DNA of 64,000 bases from contig CAWCIP010000003.1 of assembly GCA_963795665.1 (NCBI GenBank), forward strand, positions 1 to 64,000. The letters are read 5' to 3'. This document shows, in pieces, positions 8,381 through 18,304 of this stretch. The notes under the pieces were generated by a model, which was not told where the DNA came from, did no database searches, and worked only from the letters and a program-made list of their open reading frames with translations. Source of the stretch: DASUPK01 sp963795665 (GTDB taxonomy: Bacteria; Actinomycetota; Thermoleophilia; Solirubrobacterales; 70-9). The position numbers and the translations under genes were made by a program. Position 1 is the stretch's first letter. The number at the start of each line of letters is the position of its first letter.

Positions 8381-10540
8381 ATGAACCCCACAATCCGGGA
8401 TGGTGATGTGGCCGAGTTGGTGCTTGATTCGCCCTCACGGGCAGCTGGGTCTGCGTTGCGCGCGCACCCGATTCCCCGCCCGCAGCTCGTCGCGCGGCTG
8501 CGCGAGGCCGCCAGATTCCCGCTCGTGCTCATCACCGCGCCCGCCGGCTACGCGAAGAGCACCCTGCTGGCGCAATGGCGGCGAGAGGATGAGCGCCCAT
8601 TTGCCCTCCTCACCCTGGATTCGCGCGACGATCGTCCCTCGCGCCTGCTGAACCTGCTCGTGAAGGCGGTCGACTCCGTGAGCTCCCATGGCCGTCCGTT
8701 CGTCGTCGCCGTCGATGAAGCCGACGCCCTCCGGACCAAGGGTGCGCTCACGGCGCTTCAGACCTCAATCGCCGCCCTCCCGCCCGAGGGCCAGATCGCG
8801 CTCGCTGCACGCCGTGAGCTCGCTCTGCCGCTGGGCCGAATGCGCGCGCACCGCCAGGTTTTCGAGCTCACCCACCGTGATCTGGCGCTGACCAGGGCCG
8901 AGAGCGCTGCGCTTCTGGAGACGATCGGCCTACGCCTCGACGATGGCGATGTCGACGCGCTCCACGAGCGGACCGAGGGCTGGCCCGCGGCGCTCTATCT
9001 GGCGGGGCTCTCGCTGCAGGACGGGGATGCGACGGCCGCCGATGTGGCGCACTTCGGCGGGGATGACCGCTTCGTCGCCGACTACATCACGGACGAGTTC
9101 CTGGCGGGCGTTTCGGTCGCCCGCAGGAGATTCCTGATGCGGACCTCGATCCTCGAGGATCTCTCCGGCAAGATCTGCGACGAGGTGCTCGAGCGGACCG
9201 GATCCGCCCGGGTTCTGCGCGAACTGGCCCGGTCAAAGCTCCCACTGGAGCCCCTCGACCACGCCGACGGCTCCTACCGCTACCAGCCCCTCTTCAAGCA
9301 GACGCTGACCGCGGAGCTCCGTCGCCGGGAGCCAAAGCTCGAGCCGAGCCTTCATCGCCGCGCCAGCGCCTGGTATGCGGAACGCGAGCGCTTCGAGGAG
9401 GCCATCGATCACGCGATCTCGGCGGGCGACGACAGGCTTGCGGCCGAGCTGATCTGGGCCCGGGCGGCGCCCTATCTCGCTGAGGGTCGCCGAGAGGATC
9501 TACGCCGCTGGCTCGACCAGTTCAGCGACGGCAAGGTCGCGCGATCCCCCCAGCTCGCACTCGCCGCCGCCCACCTCTACCTTGCGCTCGGCGAGGGGGA
9601 TCGCGGGGGACACTGGGCAGCCGTCGCCCAAGGGGTCATCGACGAAGCATCCGTCGACGCTTCAGACCTGGAGGGCGACCTGCTCCTGCTCCGGGCGACC
9701 CTGCCGACACATGGAATCAAGCAGATGGGTGTCGACGCGGTCCGCGCGGCCGAGCTTCATCCTCCCGGTAGCCCCTGGCGGTCGATGGCCTGCTTCTACG
9801 CGGGGACCAGTCGTCACCTCGCGGACGACCCGCGGAGCGCCCGCGAGCTGCTCGAGGAGGCGGCACGCACAGGCTCTGCCACGGCTCCGATCGCGCACGT
9901 CTTCTCGCTCTCACAGCTGACCCTGCTGCACATGGACCGCGGCGACTTCGAGGACGCGCTTCGAGTCGTGGCCCAGGCCAGGGAGCAGCTGGAGCGTTTC
10001 CGGCTCGGCGAGTATCCGATCCTGGCCTTTTTCTTCGTCGCGTCAGCGCTGACGCGTGCGCATGAGGGGCGCATGGACGACGCCGTGGCGGACCGCCGGA
10101 AGGCAGCCAGGGTGCTCGATGGCCTCGACGGCTTTCCGGACTGGTACCAGGCGGAGGCCCGGGTCTTTCTTGCCCGCGCCTGCCTCCTGATGGATGATTC
10201 AGCCGAAACCATGAAGCTGCTTTCCGAGGCATCGGAGATCGCCGGGCGCATCGAGGATGCCCCGGCGCTCCGCCGCTGGCTTGCGGAGACGGAAGCGGCT
10301 GCCGCGGCGACGCCGAACGGCGAGGACCGATCGGAGCTCACTCCGGCTGAGCTCAGGACGCTGCGGTTCCTGCCCAGCCATCTCTCGTTCCGGGAGATCG
10401 CCGATCAGAGCTTCGTATCGGCGAACACGGTGAAGACTCAGGCCCAGGCCATCTATCGCAAGCTGGATGCCTCGTCCCGGGGGGAGGCCGTCGAGCACGC
10501 ACGCGATCGCGGGCTGCTCCAGGATGTATCCCATGGCTGA
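8381..10540 (+). CDS. MalT-like LuxR-family ATP-binding transcriptional regulator
   Basis: This 719-residue regulator has a STAND ATPase domain near the N-terminus (Walker A ITAPAGYAKSTLLAQW at about residue 51; Walker B-like VVAVDEADAL). A long helical TPR-like middle is rich in Ala and Leu. A C-terminal LuxR helix-turn-helix (LSFREIADQSFVSANTVKTQ) lies near residue 672. This is the LAL/MalT architecture, in which ligand and ATP binding drive oligomerisation and activation. The inducer is unknown. The stop overlaps the start of the DUF2252 gene, so the pair may be one transcript. Confidence 0.88.
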   Translation: MNPTIRDGDVAELVLDSPSRAAGSALRAHPIPRPQLVARLREAARFPLVLITAPAGYAKSTLLAQWRREDERPFALLTLDSRDDRPSRLLNLLVKAVDSVSSHGRPFVVAVDEADALRTKGALTALQTSIAALPPEGQIALAARRELALPLGRMRAHRQVFELTHRDLALTRAESAALLETIGLRLDDGDVDALHERTEGWPAALYLAGLSLQDGDATAADVAHFGGDDRFVADYITDEFLAGVSVARRRFLMRTSILEDLSGKICDEVLERTGSARVLRELARSKLPLEPLDHADGSYRYQPLFKQTLTAELRRREPKLEPSLHRRASAWYAERERFEEAIDHAISAGDDRLAAELIWARAAPYLAEGRREDLRRWLDQFSDGKVARSPQLALAAAHLYLALGEGDRGGHWAAVAQGVIDEASVDASDLEGDLLLLRATLPTHGIKQMGVDAVRAAELHPPGSPWRSMACFYAGTSRHLADDPRSARELLEEAARTGSATAPIAHVFSLSQLTLLHMDRGDFEDALRVVAQAREQLERFRLGEYPILAFFFVASALTRAHEGRMDDAVADRRKAARVLDGLDGFPDWYQAEARVFLARACLLMDDSAETMKLLSEASEIAGRIEDAPALRRWLAETEAAAAATPNGEDRSELTPAELRTLRFLPSHLSFREIADQSFVSANTVKTQAQAIYRKLDASSRGEAVEHARDRGLLQDVSHG

Positions 10541-11930
10541 TCCGCTGACCGCCGGCGAGAGCGAGGCCGCGGGCAAGGCGGCGCGCAAGCGGACGCCCCG
10601 CTCGTGCGCTTGGAGGTTGGGAGCCGGCCTCTGATCCGAACGGATCCGGTGGAGATCCTGGTGGGTCAGGACAAGACGCGGGTGAAAGAGCTGGTGCCGA
10701 TCCGCCACGGGCGGATGGCCGCCTCGGCGTTCACCTTCTACCGCGGGGCTGCGGCGATCATGGCGGCGGACCTCGGCCGTCGGCCCGCATACCGGCCTGA
10801 CGGTCCAGCTTTGCGGTGATGCGCACCTGTCCAACTTCGGCGTCTTCGCCGCACCTGACAGGCGACTGATCTTCGACATCAACGACTTCGACGAGACCCA
10901 CCCGGGGCCGTTCGAGTGGGACGTCAAACGGCTTGCGGCGAGCTTCGCGATCGGCGGACGAAACCTGGGCTTCCGCGAATCCGAGCGGCGCGCGGTGCTT
11001 GCCGAAGCGGCCGGCGAGTATCGGCGGGAGATGCGCAGACTGGCGGCCATGCGCACGCTCGAGGTCTGGTACGAGCGCATGGACGTCGACGCCATCGAGC
11101 GCTACCGGTCGCAGATGTCTCGCAAGACCGCGAAGCGCTATGAAAAGCAGCGAACCAAGGCGGAGAGCAAGAACAGCATGCGTGCCTTCGCCCGGCTGAC
11201 GCAGTCGGATGGGGGAGAGGCCCGCATCGTCAGCGACCCGCCCCTGATCAGTCCCGATCGCGGAGATGTTGGAGGGGGTTGACCCGAAGATGATCGAGAA
11301 GCGACTCCGCGAGGTCTACTGCCGCCTATGTGCGAACGCTCGACCGGGATGTACGGCAGCTGGTCGAGCGTTACCGCTTCGTGGATATCGCTCACAAGGT
11401 CGTCGGAGTGGGGAGCGTCGGGACCCGTGCCTGGATCCTGCTCCTGCTCGGCCGCGATCCACAGGATCCCCTGTTCCTGCAGGCGAAGGAGGCCCAGGCT
11501 TCGGTGCTCGAGCCCTTCACCGGCGCGGGGCCGTTCAAGCAGCAGGGGAGGCGCGTCGTGGAAGGTCAGCGCCTGATGCAGGCGGCCAGCGACATCTTCC
11601 TGGGCTGGACAACGGCGGAGGGAGTGGACGGCAAGCAGCGGGACTTCTACGTGCGCCAGCTCTGGGACGGCAAGGGCTCTGCGGAGATCGAGCGGATGAA
11701 TCCCACGACCATGGGCCTCTACGCGAAGCTCTGTGGGTGGACGCTCGCCCGGGCCCACGCACGCTCGGGCGACCGCTTCGCGATCGCCGCCTACCTCGGC
11801 AAGGGAGAGAGCTTCGACCGGGCGATCAGCGACTTCGCCGAGGCCTATGCGGATCAGAACGACCGGCGACTTCAAGGAGTTCACGCAGGCGATCTCCGAG
11901 AAGCGGCTCGAGGCTGTCACCGGCGTCTGA
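10533..11930 (+). pseudogene. DUF2252-family protein, broken by about five frameshifts
   Basis: DUF2252 similarity spans the whole interval but changes frame repeatedly. MADPLTAGESEAAGKAARKR (frame from 10533) shifts near 10600 to VEILVGQDKTRVKELVPIRHG. It shifts near 10790 to LCGDAHLSNFGVFAAPDRR and near 11260 to a segment ending EKRLREVY. It shifts near 11325 to ERYRFVDIAHKVVGVGSVG, and near 11865 to DFKEFTQAISEKRLEAV, which ends at 11930. The aspartate-rich DINDFDE and the kinase-like GDAHLSNFG are intact. The family is a predicted protein-kinase-like fold of unknown substrate. Continued coding character across all breaks suggests indel errors, but real decay cannot be excluded. Confidence 0.75.
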
Positions 11931-13089
11931 TCTCGGCCGCACGTCGCTCCAGGAAGCGCCGTTCCGGGTCCGAGTGCACGAGTTCAAGCGCCCGCTCATA
12001 GGCCGCCAGGGCTTCGTCGTCCCGGCCCAGGCGACGCAGCAGCTCCGCCTGGGTGCTGTGGAGGTAGTGGTAGCCCTCGAGGTCGAGGCTGTCCGCCAGC
12101 GCTAGCGCGGCCTGCGGGTCGCCGGCCTCTGCGATGGCGGCGGCCCTGTTCAGCTCCACCACCGGTGAGCCGATCAGCCGGGCGAGATCGCCGTACAGCG
12201 CGGCGATCTGCGGCCAGTCCACCTTCTCCTCGGTGTGCAGGATCGCGATCGCCGCCTGCAGGACGTAGGGGCCACGTCCACCGAGGGCCATCGCGCGGTC
12301 CAGCGCCGTCTGGCCCCGCCCGATCTCCTCGTCGTCCCAGAGCGAGCGGTCCTGATCGGCGAGCAGGACCAGCTCGCCCTCCGCGAACCGAGCCTCGCTG
12401 CGGGCATCGTTCGCGAGCATCAGCGCGAGCAGCCCGTACACCTCGGGCTCGTCCGGCATCAGCTCCGCGAGTGCCCGGTCGATGCGGATCGCCTCAGCGG
12501 CGAGGTCCCCGCGCCCGCCGTAGCCCTCGTTGAAGATCAGATAGATCACCGCCAGGACCGCGGCGAGACGGTCGGGCAGGAGGTGGGGAGGAGGCACGCG
12601 GAACGGGATCCCGGCCGCCTCGATCTTGTGCTTCGCGCGAACCAGGCGCTTGGCCATCGTCTCCTTCGGAACGAGAAAGGCGCGGGCGATCTCGTCGGTG
12701 GTCAATCCGCCCAGCGTCCGAAGCGTCAGCGCAACCTGGCCGTCGAGCGCCAGCGCGGGGTGGCAGCAGGTGAAGAGCAGCTCGAGCCGCTCGTCGGGAA
12801 TGGTGGTCTCATCCATTTCGTCCTCCGTGGCCTCCGGCACGTCGAGCAGGCGCGTCTTCTCGGCGAGGGTGCGGTCCCGCCGGATTCGGTCGATGGCCCG
12901 GTTGCGGGCTGTCGTCACCAGCCAGGCCCTGGGGTTGTCGGGCGTCCCCTCCCGCGGCCAGCGCTCCGCCGCGATCGCGAACGCCTCCTGAGCGGCCTCC
13001 TCGGCGAGCTCGAAGCTGCCGAGGAAGCCGATCAGGTTGGCGAGGACGCGGCCCCACTCGTCGCGGAAGACCTGCTCGAGGATCGCTAT
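11917..13089 (-). CDS. ECF sigma factor, ECF42 type (DUF6596 C-terminal extension)
   Basis: Sigma region 2 (VFRDEWGRVLANLIGFL, EEAAQEAFAIAAERWP, NPRAWLVTTARNRAIDRIR) and region 4 (ALTLRTLGGLTTDEIARAFL) are followed by an approximately 200-residue helical TPR-like extension. This is the ECF42 layout, known to be linked to DGPF/YCII genes, as here. No ATG, GTG or TTG is found in frame upstream of region 2 before 13089; the first in-frame GTG (12918) would delete region 2.1-2.3. So the true start is probably hidden by an indel at the junction with the DGPF gene. The 3' end overlaps the DUF2252 gene by 14 bp, convergently. Confidence 0.85.
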   Translation of the reverse strand: MAILEQVFRDEWGRVLANLIGFLGSFELAEEAAQEAFAIAAERWPREGTPDNPRAWLVTTARNRAIDRIRRDRTLAEKTRLLDVPEATEDEMDETTIPDERLELLFTCCHPALALDGQVALTLRTLGGLTTDEIARAFLVPKETMAKRLVRAKHKIEAAGIPFRVPPPHLLPDRLAAVLAVIYLIFNEGYGGRGDLAAEAIRIDRALAELMPDEPEVYGLLALMLANDARSEARFAEGELVLLADQDRSLWDDEEIGRGQTALDRAMALGGRGPYVLQAAIAILHTEEKVDWPQIAALYGDLARLIGSPVVELNRAAAIAEAGDPQAALALADSLDLEGYHYLHSTQAELLRRLGRDDEALAAYERALELVHSDPERRFLERRAAEIRRR

Positions 13090-13446
13090 CCCCCTACGAC
13101 CGGCCGGATCTCGATCGCCCCGCCCAAGCGCGCCGCCGGAATCCGCGCCGCGAGCTCGATGGCCGCGTCGAGGTCGTCGGCCTCGTAGGTGAGCCAGCCG
13201 CCCAGCGCCTCCTTGACGGACACGAAAGGCCCGTCGGTGGTCAGCGTCTTGTCATCCTCGACGCGGACGGTGGTCGCGGTCTCCGGCGAGTCGAGCCGCA
13301 TGTCGTTCGGGGTGACGCCGGGCGTCTCGTTGAGCGCCATGATAGTCGGCGTAGACCTGCTTCTGCTCGTCCTCGGAGAGCTTTTCCCAGGCGTCATTGC
13401 CGGGGACCGCGCCGGCCCCCTGATGGATCAGCAGCACGTACTTCAT
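13086..13446 (-). CDS. DGPF/YCII-family protein, partner of ECF42 (one frameshift)
   Basis: This YCII-type protein of about 120 residues starts MKYVLLIHQGAG at 13446 behind a strong AAGGAGG. It is in frame to VYADY, then requires a one-base correction at about 13341 to continue as MALNETPGVTPNDMRL through the hallmark TDGPF to IPAARLGG. The extra G sits in the sequence GCCATGATAG. DGPF proteins regularly neighbour ECF42 sigma factors and are thought to be part of that regulatory or resistance module. The gene precedes the sigma gene in the same direction and abuts it. Confidence 0.8.
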
Positions 13447-13586
13447 GGCTCTACCTCCTTGTTGAGAGTGTCGCCTCGGAGACGAACGGAGGGCATGGAA
13501 ATGGACAGCGCACCGAAGATCTATCGAATCTCCGATCACCCGATCCGAGTGATGACCGCGGTGATTCCGCCTTCTAGAACTCGCCC

Positions 13587-13817
13587 ATGACAACCGATCC
13601 ACAGGAGGGCGAAAAGCGCGGGCTCGATCAGGGTGCGGATGTCTCCGATCTGATCGGCGTCAAGCTGACGCTCGCTCTTGCGCTCTGGTTCCTGGTCGTC
13701 CTCGGATGCTTCTTCTTCGTCGGTCCGGTCGCGGGAATCATCGCGATCGTCGGCGGGATCGTCATCGGGACGATCATGGCCGTTGGGGTGATCCGCAGAG
13801 CCGATACGACCGGCTGA
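13587..13817 (+). CDS. Small two-TM membrane protein
   Basis: This is a 76-residue protein. A hydrophilic N-terminus (TTDPQEGEKRGLDQG) is followed by two hydrophobic helices (about residues 25-45 and 48-68) and a basic end, IRRADTTG. No family is recognised. It is divergent from the DGPF gene and convergent with the decarboxylase gene, whose stop lies 5 bp away. Confidence 0.55.
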   Translation: MTTDPQEGEKRGLDQGADVSDLIGVKLTLALALWFLVVLGCFFFVGPVAGIIAIVGGIVIGTIMAVGVIRRADTTG

Positions 13818-13822
13818 TCAGC

Positions 13823-15214
13823 TCAGTGGCTGACGTTGGTCTTGACGCGCTTGCGCTCGGACTCGCTGACCGGACCCTTCTTCTCCAGGGTCTTGATCGC
13901 GTCAGCGATGTCCTCCACCAAGCGGTCGACCAGTGAGCGGCTCAGGTTGACCTTGACCAGCGCCCGCATCATCTTCACGTCGTGCGCATCCGGCGGCATC
14001 GTGTAGGCGGGCAGCATCCAGCCACGCTCGGCCGACAGCTGGAAGGCGATGTCGAACTCGTCGTAGGCCCGCTTCTCCGCGAGGTTGAACGCGACCAGTG
14101 GAAGCGTCTCCTCGCCCTTGCCGATGATCTGGAACGGGCCCATGCCCTCGATGTCCTTGGCGAGCGCCTGCGCGTTCTCCTGCATGATCTCCATGATCAG
14201 CCGGTAGCCGGCCTTGCCGAAGCGGACGAAGTTGTAGTACTGGGCCAACACCATCGCGGAGCCCGTCGAGAAGTTGAGCGTGAAGGTCGCGTCGGTCTTG
14301 CCGAGATAGTTCTCGTAGAAGACGAGATCCTCAGCGAGGTCAGCCTTCTCACGGAAGATCAGCCAGCCGATTCCGGGGTAGACCAGCCCGAACTTGTGCC
14401 CGGAGGCGTTGATCGAGCGAACCTGCTCGAGCCGGAAGTCCCACTTCGAGTCCGGGTAGAGGAAGGGCCACACGAAGGCCCCGCTGGCGCCGTCGATGTG
14501 CAGGGGGATGTCGAGGCCCTTCTCGTTCTTGTAATTGAGCAGCAGCTCGTTGATGCCGACGACGTCGTCGGCGTGGCCGGTGAAGGTGGTCCCGACCACG
14601 GCCGCCACGCCGATCGTGTTCTCGTCGAGATGGGGCTCGACGTCCTCGGGGCCGATCGTGTACTTGCCGGCCTGCAGGGGGACGATTCGCGGCTCGACGT
14701 CGAAGTAGCGGCAGAACTTCTCCCAGACGACATGCACGTCCCCGCCGAAGACGAGGTTCGGCTTGTCGGTGTCCTTGCCGTCGGCCTCGCGTCGCTTCCG
14801 CCAGTTCCACTTCAGCGAGAGCGCGCCTAGCATGATCGCCTCGGAAGAGCCTTGCGTGCGAGCGCCCGTCGTCTCGCCCGGGGCGTTGAAGAGCTCGGCG
14901 AGCATCCGGATGCAGCGCTGTTCGATCTCCGCGGTCATCGGGTACTCGGCGTGATCGATGAAGTTCCGGTGCAGGTTCTCGTCGATCACAATGCGGGCCT
15001 CCGGCTCCATCCAGGTGGTGACGAAGGTCGCGAGGTTCCGCTCGGGGATCCCCTCGACGGCGAGCTCCTGCGTGACGAGGCGCATCGCGGCGACGGAGTC
15101 CATCGCGTGCTCGGGAATCGCCTCCTGAGGCGCGTCCTCCGTCAGCCAGGCGCCGCGCGGCTCCTCCTTGAACTGGTCAAGCAGCTTGCTCAGCTTGTCC
15201 TTGCCGGTCGCCAT
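13823..15214 (-). CDS. gadB: Glutamate decarboxylase (PLP-dependent)
   Basis: From MATGKDKLSKLL the protein is 463 residues, the usual GadB length. Visible motifs include TGARTQGSSEAIML, HIDGASGAFVWPF, and the PLP lysine in SINASGHKFGLVYPG. It converts glutamate plus H+ to GABA and CO2, the core of GAD acid resistance. The ATG at 15214 has no clear Shine-Dalgarno, and the reading frame continues upstream without a stop into a DUF7144-like membrane segment. Initiation at 15214, or a membrane-anchored fusion from 15649, are both possible. No GABA antiporter gene is adjacent. Confidence 0.9.
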   Translation of the reverse strand: MATGKDKLSKLLDQFKEEPRGAWLTEDAPQEAIPEHAMDSVAAMRLVTQELAVEGIPERNLATFVTTWMEPEARIVIDENLHRNFIDHAEYPMTAEIEQRCIRMLAELFNAPGETTGARTQGSSEAIMLGALSLKWNWRKRREADGKDTDKPNLVFGGDVHVVWEKFCRYFDVEPRIVPLQAGKYTIGPEDVEPHLDENTIGVAAVVGTTFTGHADDVVGINELLLNYKNEKGLDIPLHIDGASGAFVWPFLYPDSKWDFRLEQVRSINASGHKFGLVYPGIGWLIFREKADLAEDLVFYENYLGKTDATFTLNFSTGSAMVLAQYYNFVRFGKAGYRLIMEIMQENAQALAKDIEGMGPFQIIGKGEETLPLVAFNLAEKRAYDEFDIAFQLSAERGWMLPAYTMPPDAHDVKMMRALVKVNLSRSLVDRLVEDIADAIKTLEKKGPVSESERKRVKTNVSH

Positions 15215-15649
15215 CAGCTGGTCGAGAGCCGAGCGCTCCTCGCGACGCTCAGCAGGCAGAGGAAGACTGATCATATCGATGGGCAGCAGCGCGATCGCGA
15301 CCCCGGCGAATCCGGGAAGAACATGATCGAGCGCCACGACGTGACCGAGCGACGGAGATGCCGCCGACCGCGAGCGCCCCGAGCTTCTGAGCAGGACTCC
15401 GGGGGCGGCGGCGAGCTGGATCAGGGCGACGATCAGCATCAGCCAGCCTTCGGGCCGCGTGTCGCCGACCAGCCAGGAGGCGGTGGTGATGAAGATGTGC
15501 GAGCCGGCGAGCACCGAGATCGCATAGAAGAGATTGAGCAGGCCGATGGTGAGCAGCCAGCCGCTCGCGATGAGCGCCTCGCCGACGACGGGGAGCCGAG
15601 GGCGAGCCGTGTACTGGAAGTTGTTCGGGTTGGCCGTGGCGGTGGTCAT
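15215..15649 (-). CDS. DUF7144-like membrane segment, in frame with GadB (probably frameshifted)
   Basis: The frame starting at ATG 15649 (MTTATANPNNFQ) encodes two clear TM segments (GEALIASGWLLTIGLLNLFY; GWLMLIVALIQLAAAPGVLL) like the DUF7144 gene at 891-1295. The stretch after RSSGRSRSA looks out of frame. Hydrophobic DUF7144-like sequence, GFAGVAIALLPIDMISL, then returns and runs directly into GadB with no stop. The simplest reading is a separate gene with one or two indels that erased its stop. The alternative is a real DUF7144-GAD fusion of 608 residues. Confidence 0.55.
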
Positions 15650-15866
15650 GCAAGGGCAGACCTCTGCTCCCGGCGAAGCCAACCTGATCGAGCCGGTCCC
15701 GTCGTCATCCCGATCGGGTGAAATCGCAATGGCTCCGAGGGAGAGGCGGTGGACGCTTTCACCCTGTTCGGATGATGCGTTCCGAGGGACGAGGGTGTTT
15801 CGTCCATGCGTCAATGGATTGCCGGACAACCGTCGCCATCGGCCAACTGAACCTCCGGAGGAGACG

Positions 15867-18277
15867 ATGAGCCAGCCCGATCGCAGCAAGCTCCCGATCC
15901 GCATGCCGCCCTTCATGGCGTGACGAACCGAACGCTCGACGGCTCGCAGCCGGACTGGGAGGCGATCGGTCACGTCGAAGCTCCCGACGGCGCCCCGAAC
16001 GTCCTGCTGGTGCTGATCGACGACGCAGGCTTCGGCAACCCCGCAACCTTCGGAGGGCCGATCGACACGCCGAACTACACGCGGATGGCCGACGAGGGCG
16101 TCCGCTACAACCGCTTCCATGTTCCCGCGCTCTGCTCTCCGACGCGCGCGGCGCTGCTGACCGGCCGCAACAGCCACGCGGTCGGCTTCGGCTCGGTTGG
16201 CGAGTTCTCGACCGGGTTCCCTGGCTACACCGCGTTCGTCCCGGACGACTGCGTCCCGTTCCCGAGGATCCTCCGGGACAACGGCTACAGCACTTCCGCC
16301 TTCGGCAAGTGGCACCTGACGCCGGACGGCCAGCAGGGCCCGGCCGGGCCGTTCAACCGCTGGCCCACCGGATGGGGTTTCGACTACTTCTACGGCTTCC
16401 TGGGCGGCGGATCGGGCCAGTGGGACCCATGCCTGGCTGAGAACCAGAAGATCATCGGCACGCCCGAGGCCTACTACGACGAAGGGGAGGACCCGTACTA
16501 CCTGCCCGACGACATGGCGGACAAGACGATCGAGTGGCTGCACAGGATCCGGGCGCAGGACGCGACCAAGCCGTTCTTCACCTACTTCTCCACGGGCTGC
16601 AGCCACGCTCCGCATCACGTCGCCGAGCACTGGGCGGAGAAGTACAAGGGCAAGTTCGACCAGGGCTGGGACAAGATGCGCGAGGAGACCTTCGCTCGGC
16701 AGAAGGAGCTGGGGGTCATCCCGCCCGACGCGGAGCTCAGCCGACGTGACGACGCGTTCCCCGCCTGGGAGGACGTGCCGGACAAGCTGAAGGCGTTCTA
16801 TGCGCGCCAGATGGAGGTCTACGCCGGCTACTCGGAGAACGCGGACCACAACGTCGGCCGGGTGATCGACGCGATCGACGAGCTGGGCGAGCTGGAAAAC
16901 ACGCTCATCTTCTGGATCTGGGGCGACAACGGCGCCAGCATGGAGGGCACCATCACCGGCTCCTTCAATGAGCTGACGATGCAGAACGGGATCCCACTGA
17001 CGGATGAGATGCAGCTACAGCTCTCCGAGCGCTACGGCGGGGTGGAGGCGTGGGGGAATCAGATGATGGCGCCCCACTACTCGGCGGCCTGGGCATGGGC
17101 GGGCAACACGCCCTTCAAGTGGGGTAAGCAGGTCGGCTCCCACCTCGGCGGCACCCGCAACCCCATGGTGGTCCACTGGCCCGAAATGGTCAGAGAGGGG
17201 GGTGCCCTCCGGAGTCACTTCACTCACGTGATCGACGTCGGCCCGACCATCCTCGACATCGCGGGCATCCCGATGCCGACCCACATCGACGGGATCGAGC
17301 AACAGCCGATGCACGGCGAGACGTTCGCCGACTCGTTCAAGGACGAGGACGCCCCCGAGCGTCACACCCAGCAGTACTTCGAGACGATCGGCAACCGAGC
17401 GATGTACAAGGACGGCTGGTGGCTCGCGATGAGGACCGAGCGGATCCCCTGGGTGCTCACGCCGGAGGCGCTCGAGCCGTACAAACCCGGCGTCTGGGAC
17501 CCGGACCAGGACCCCATCGAGCTCTACTACCTTCCCGACGACTTCTCCCAGGCGAAGGATCTGGCCGCGGAGAACCCCGAGAAGGTGAAGGAGCTAAGGG
17601 AGCTCTTCTGGGCCGAGGCCGAGAAGTACAACGTGACACCTCTGCTCGCCACCCTGGCGCCGTTCTTCGGCATCGTCCCGCCGCTGCCCGAGGTCTCCAA
17701 GTTCGAGTTCCGCGGCGACGTCCAGAACGTCCTCTCGGGGATGATCCCGCGGATCTACAACCACTCCTACTCGATCAGTGCCGACCTGGTGATCCCGAAG
17801 GGCGGCGCCGAGGGGGTGATCGTCGCCGAGGCCGACCATCTCGGCGGGTTCTCTCTGTTCATCGACGGCGGCAAACTGACCCACACCTACTCGATGATGG
17901 GCGTCTTCGTCTTCCGCCAGGAGGCAGAGGAGTCGCTGCCCGAGGGTGAGGTGACGGTGCGGATGCAGTTCGATGCCGACGAGGCGAAGCCGGCCACCGG
18001 CGGGGAGGTGACCCTGCTCATCGACGACCGTCCCGTCGGCAAGGGACGGATGGATCACACCGTGCCGATTCGCTTCTCGGGCTACGCCGGGATGGACATC
18101 GGGCGGGACAACGGCGGTGTGGTCGATCAGGGCTATGAGGACCGAAAGCCGTTTGCGTTCACCGGAAAGATCAAGAAGGTCGTCTTCGACATCAATCCGC
18201 ATGAGTCCGAGGAAGATGCGCAGGAACTCCACAAGACGGTGCACCACGGGCACGCGGCGCACGCGATCTCAGCGTGA
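15867..18277 (+). CDS. Arylsulfatase (formylglycine-dependent sulfatase; one frameshift)
   Basis: This is a type I sulfatase of about 803 residues. The N-terminal metal site is LVLIDDAGFGN. The formylglycine motif CSPTRAALLTGR carries the Cys (residue 72 counting from 15920, about 90 in the full protein) that must be converted to formylglycine. GKWHL and WGDNGAS also match sulfatases. The expected N-terminus MSQPDRSKLPIRMPPF starts at 15867 behind CGGAGGAGACG but hits a stop at about 15918. A one-base deletion there separates it from VTNRTLDGSQ. The enzyme hydrolyses sulfate esters; the substrate is unknown. A formylglycine-generating enzyme gene lies at 19714-20652. Confidence 0.9.
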
Positions 18278-18304
18278 GCGGCCGGACCCGCGAGGAGGTG
18301 TTCG

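Noticed and set aside
15650..16849. Long minus-strand open frame opposite the sulfatase N-terminus, continuous with gadB
   Set aside because: It is antisense to a strongly conserved sulfatase, shows no family similarity, and has the Arg/Val-rich composition typical of GC-rich antisense frames.
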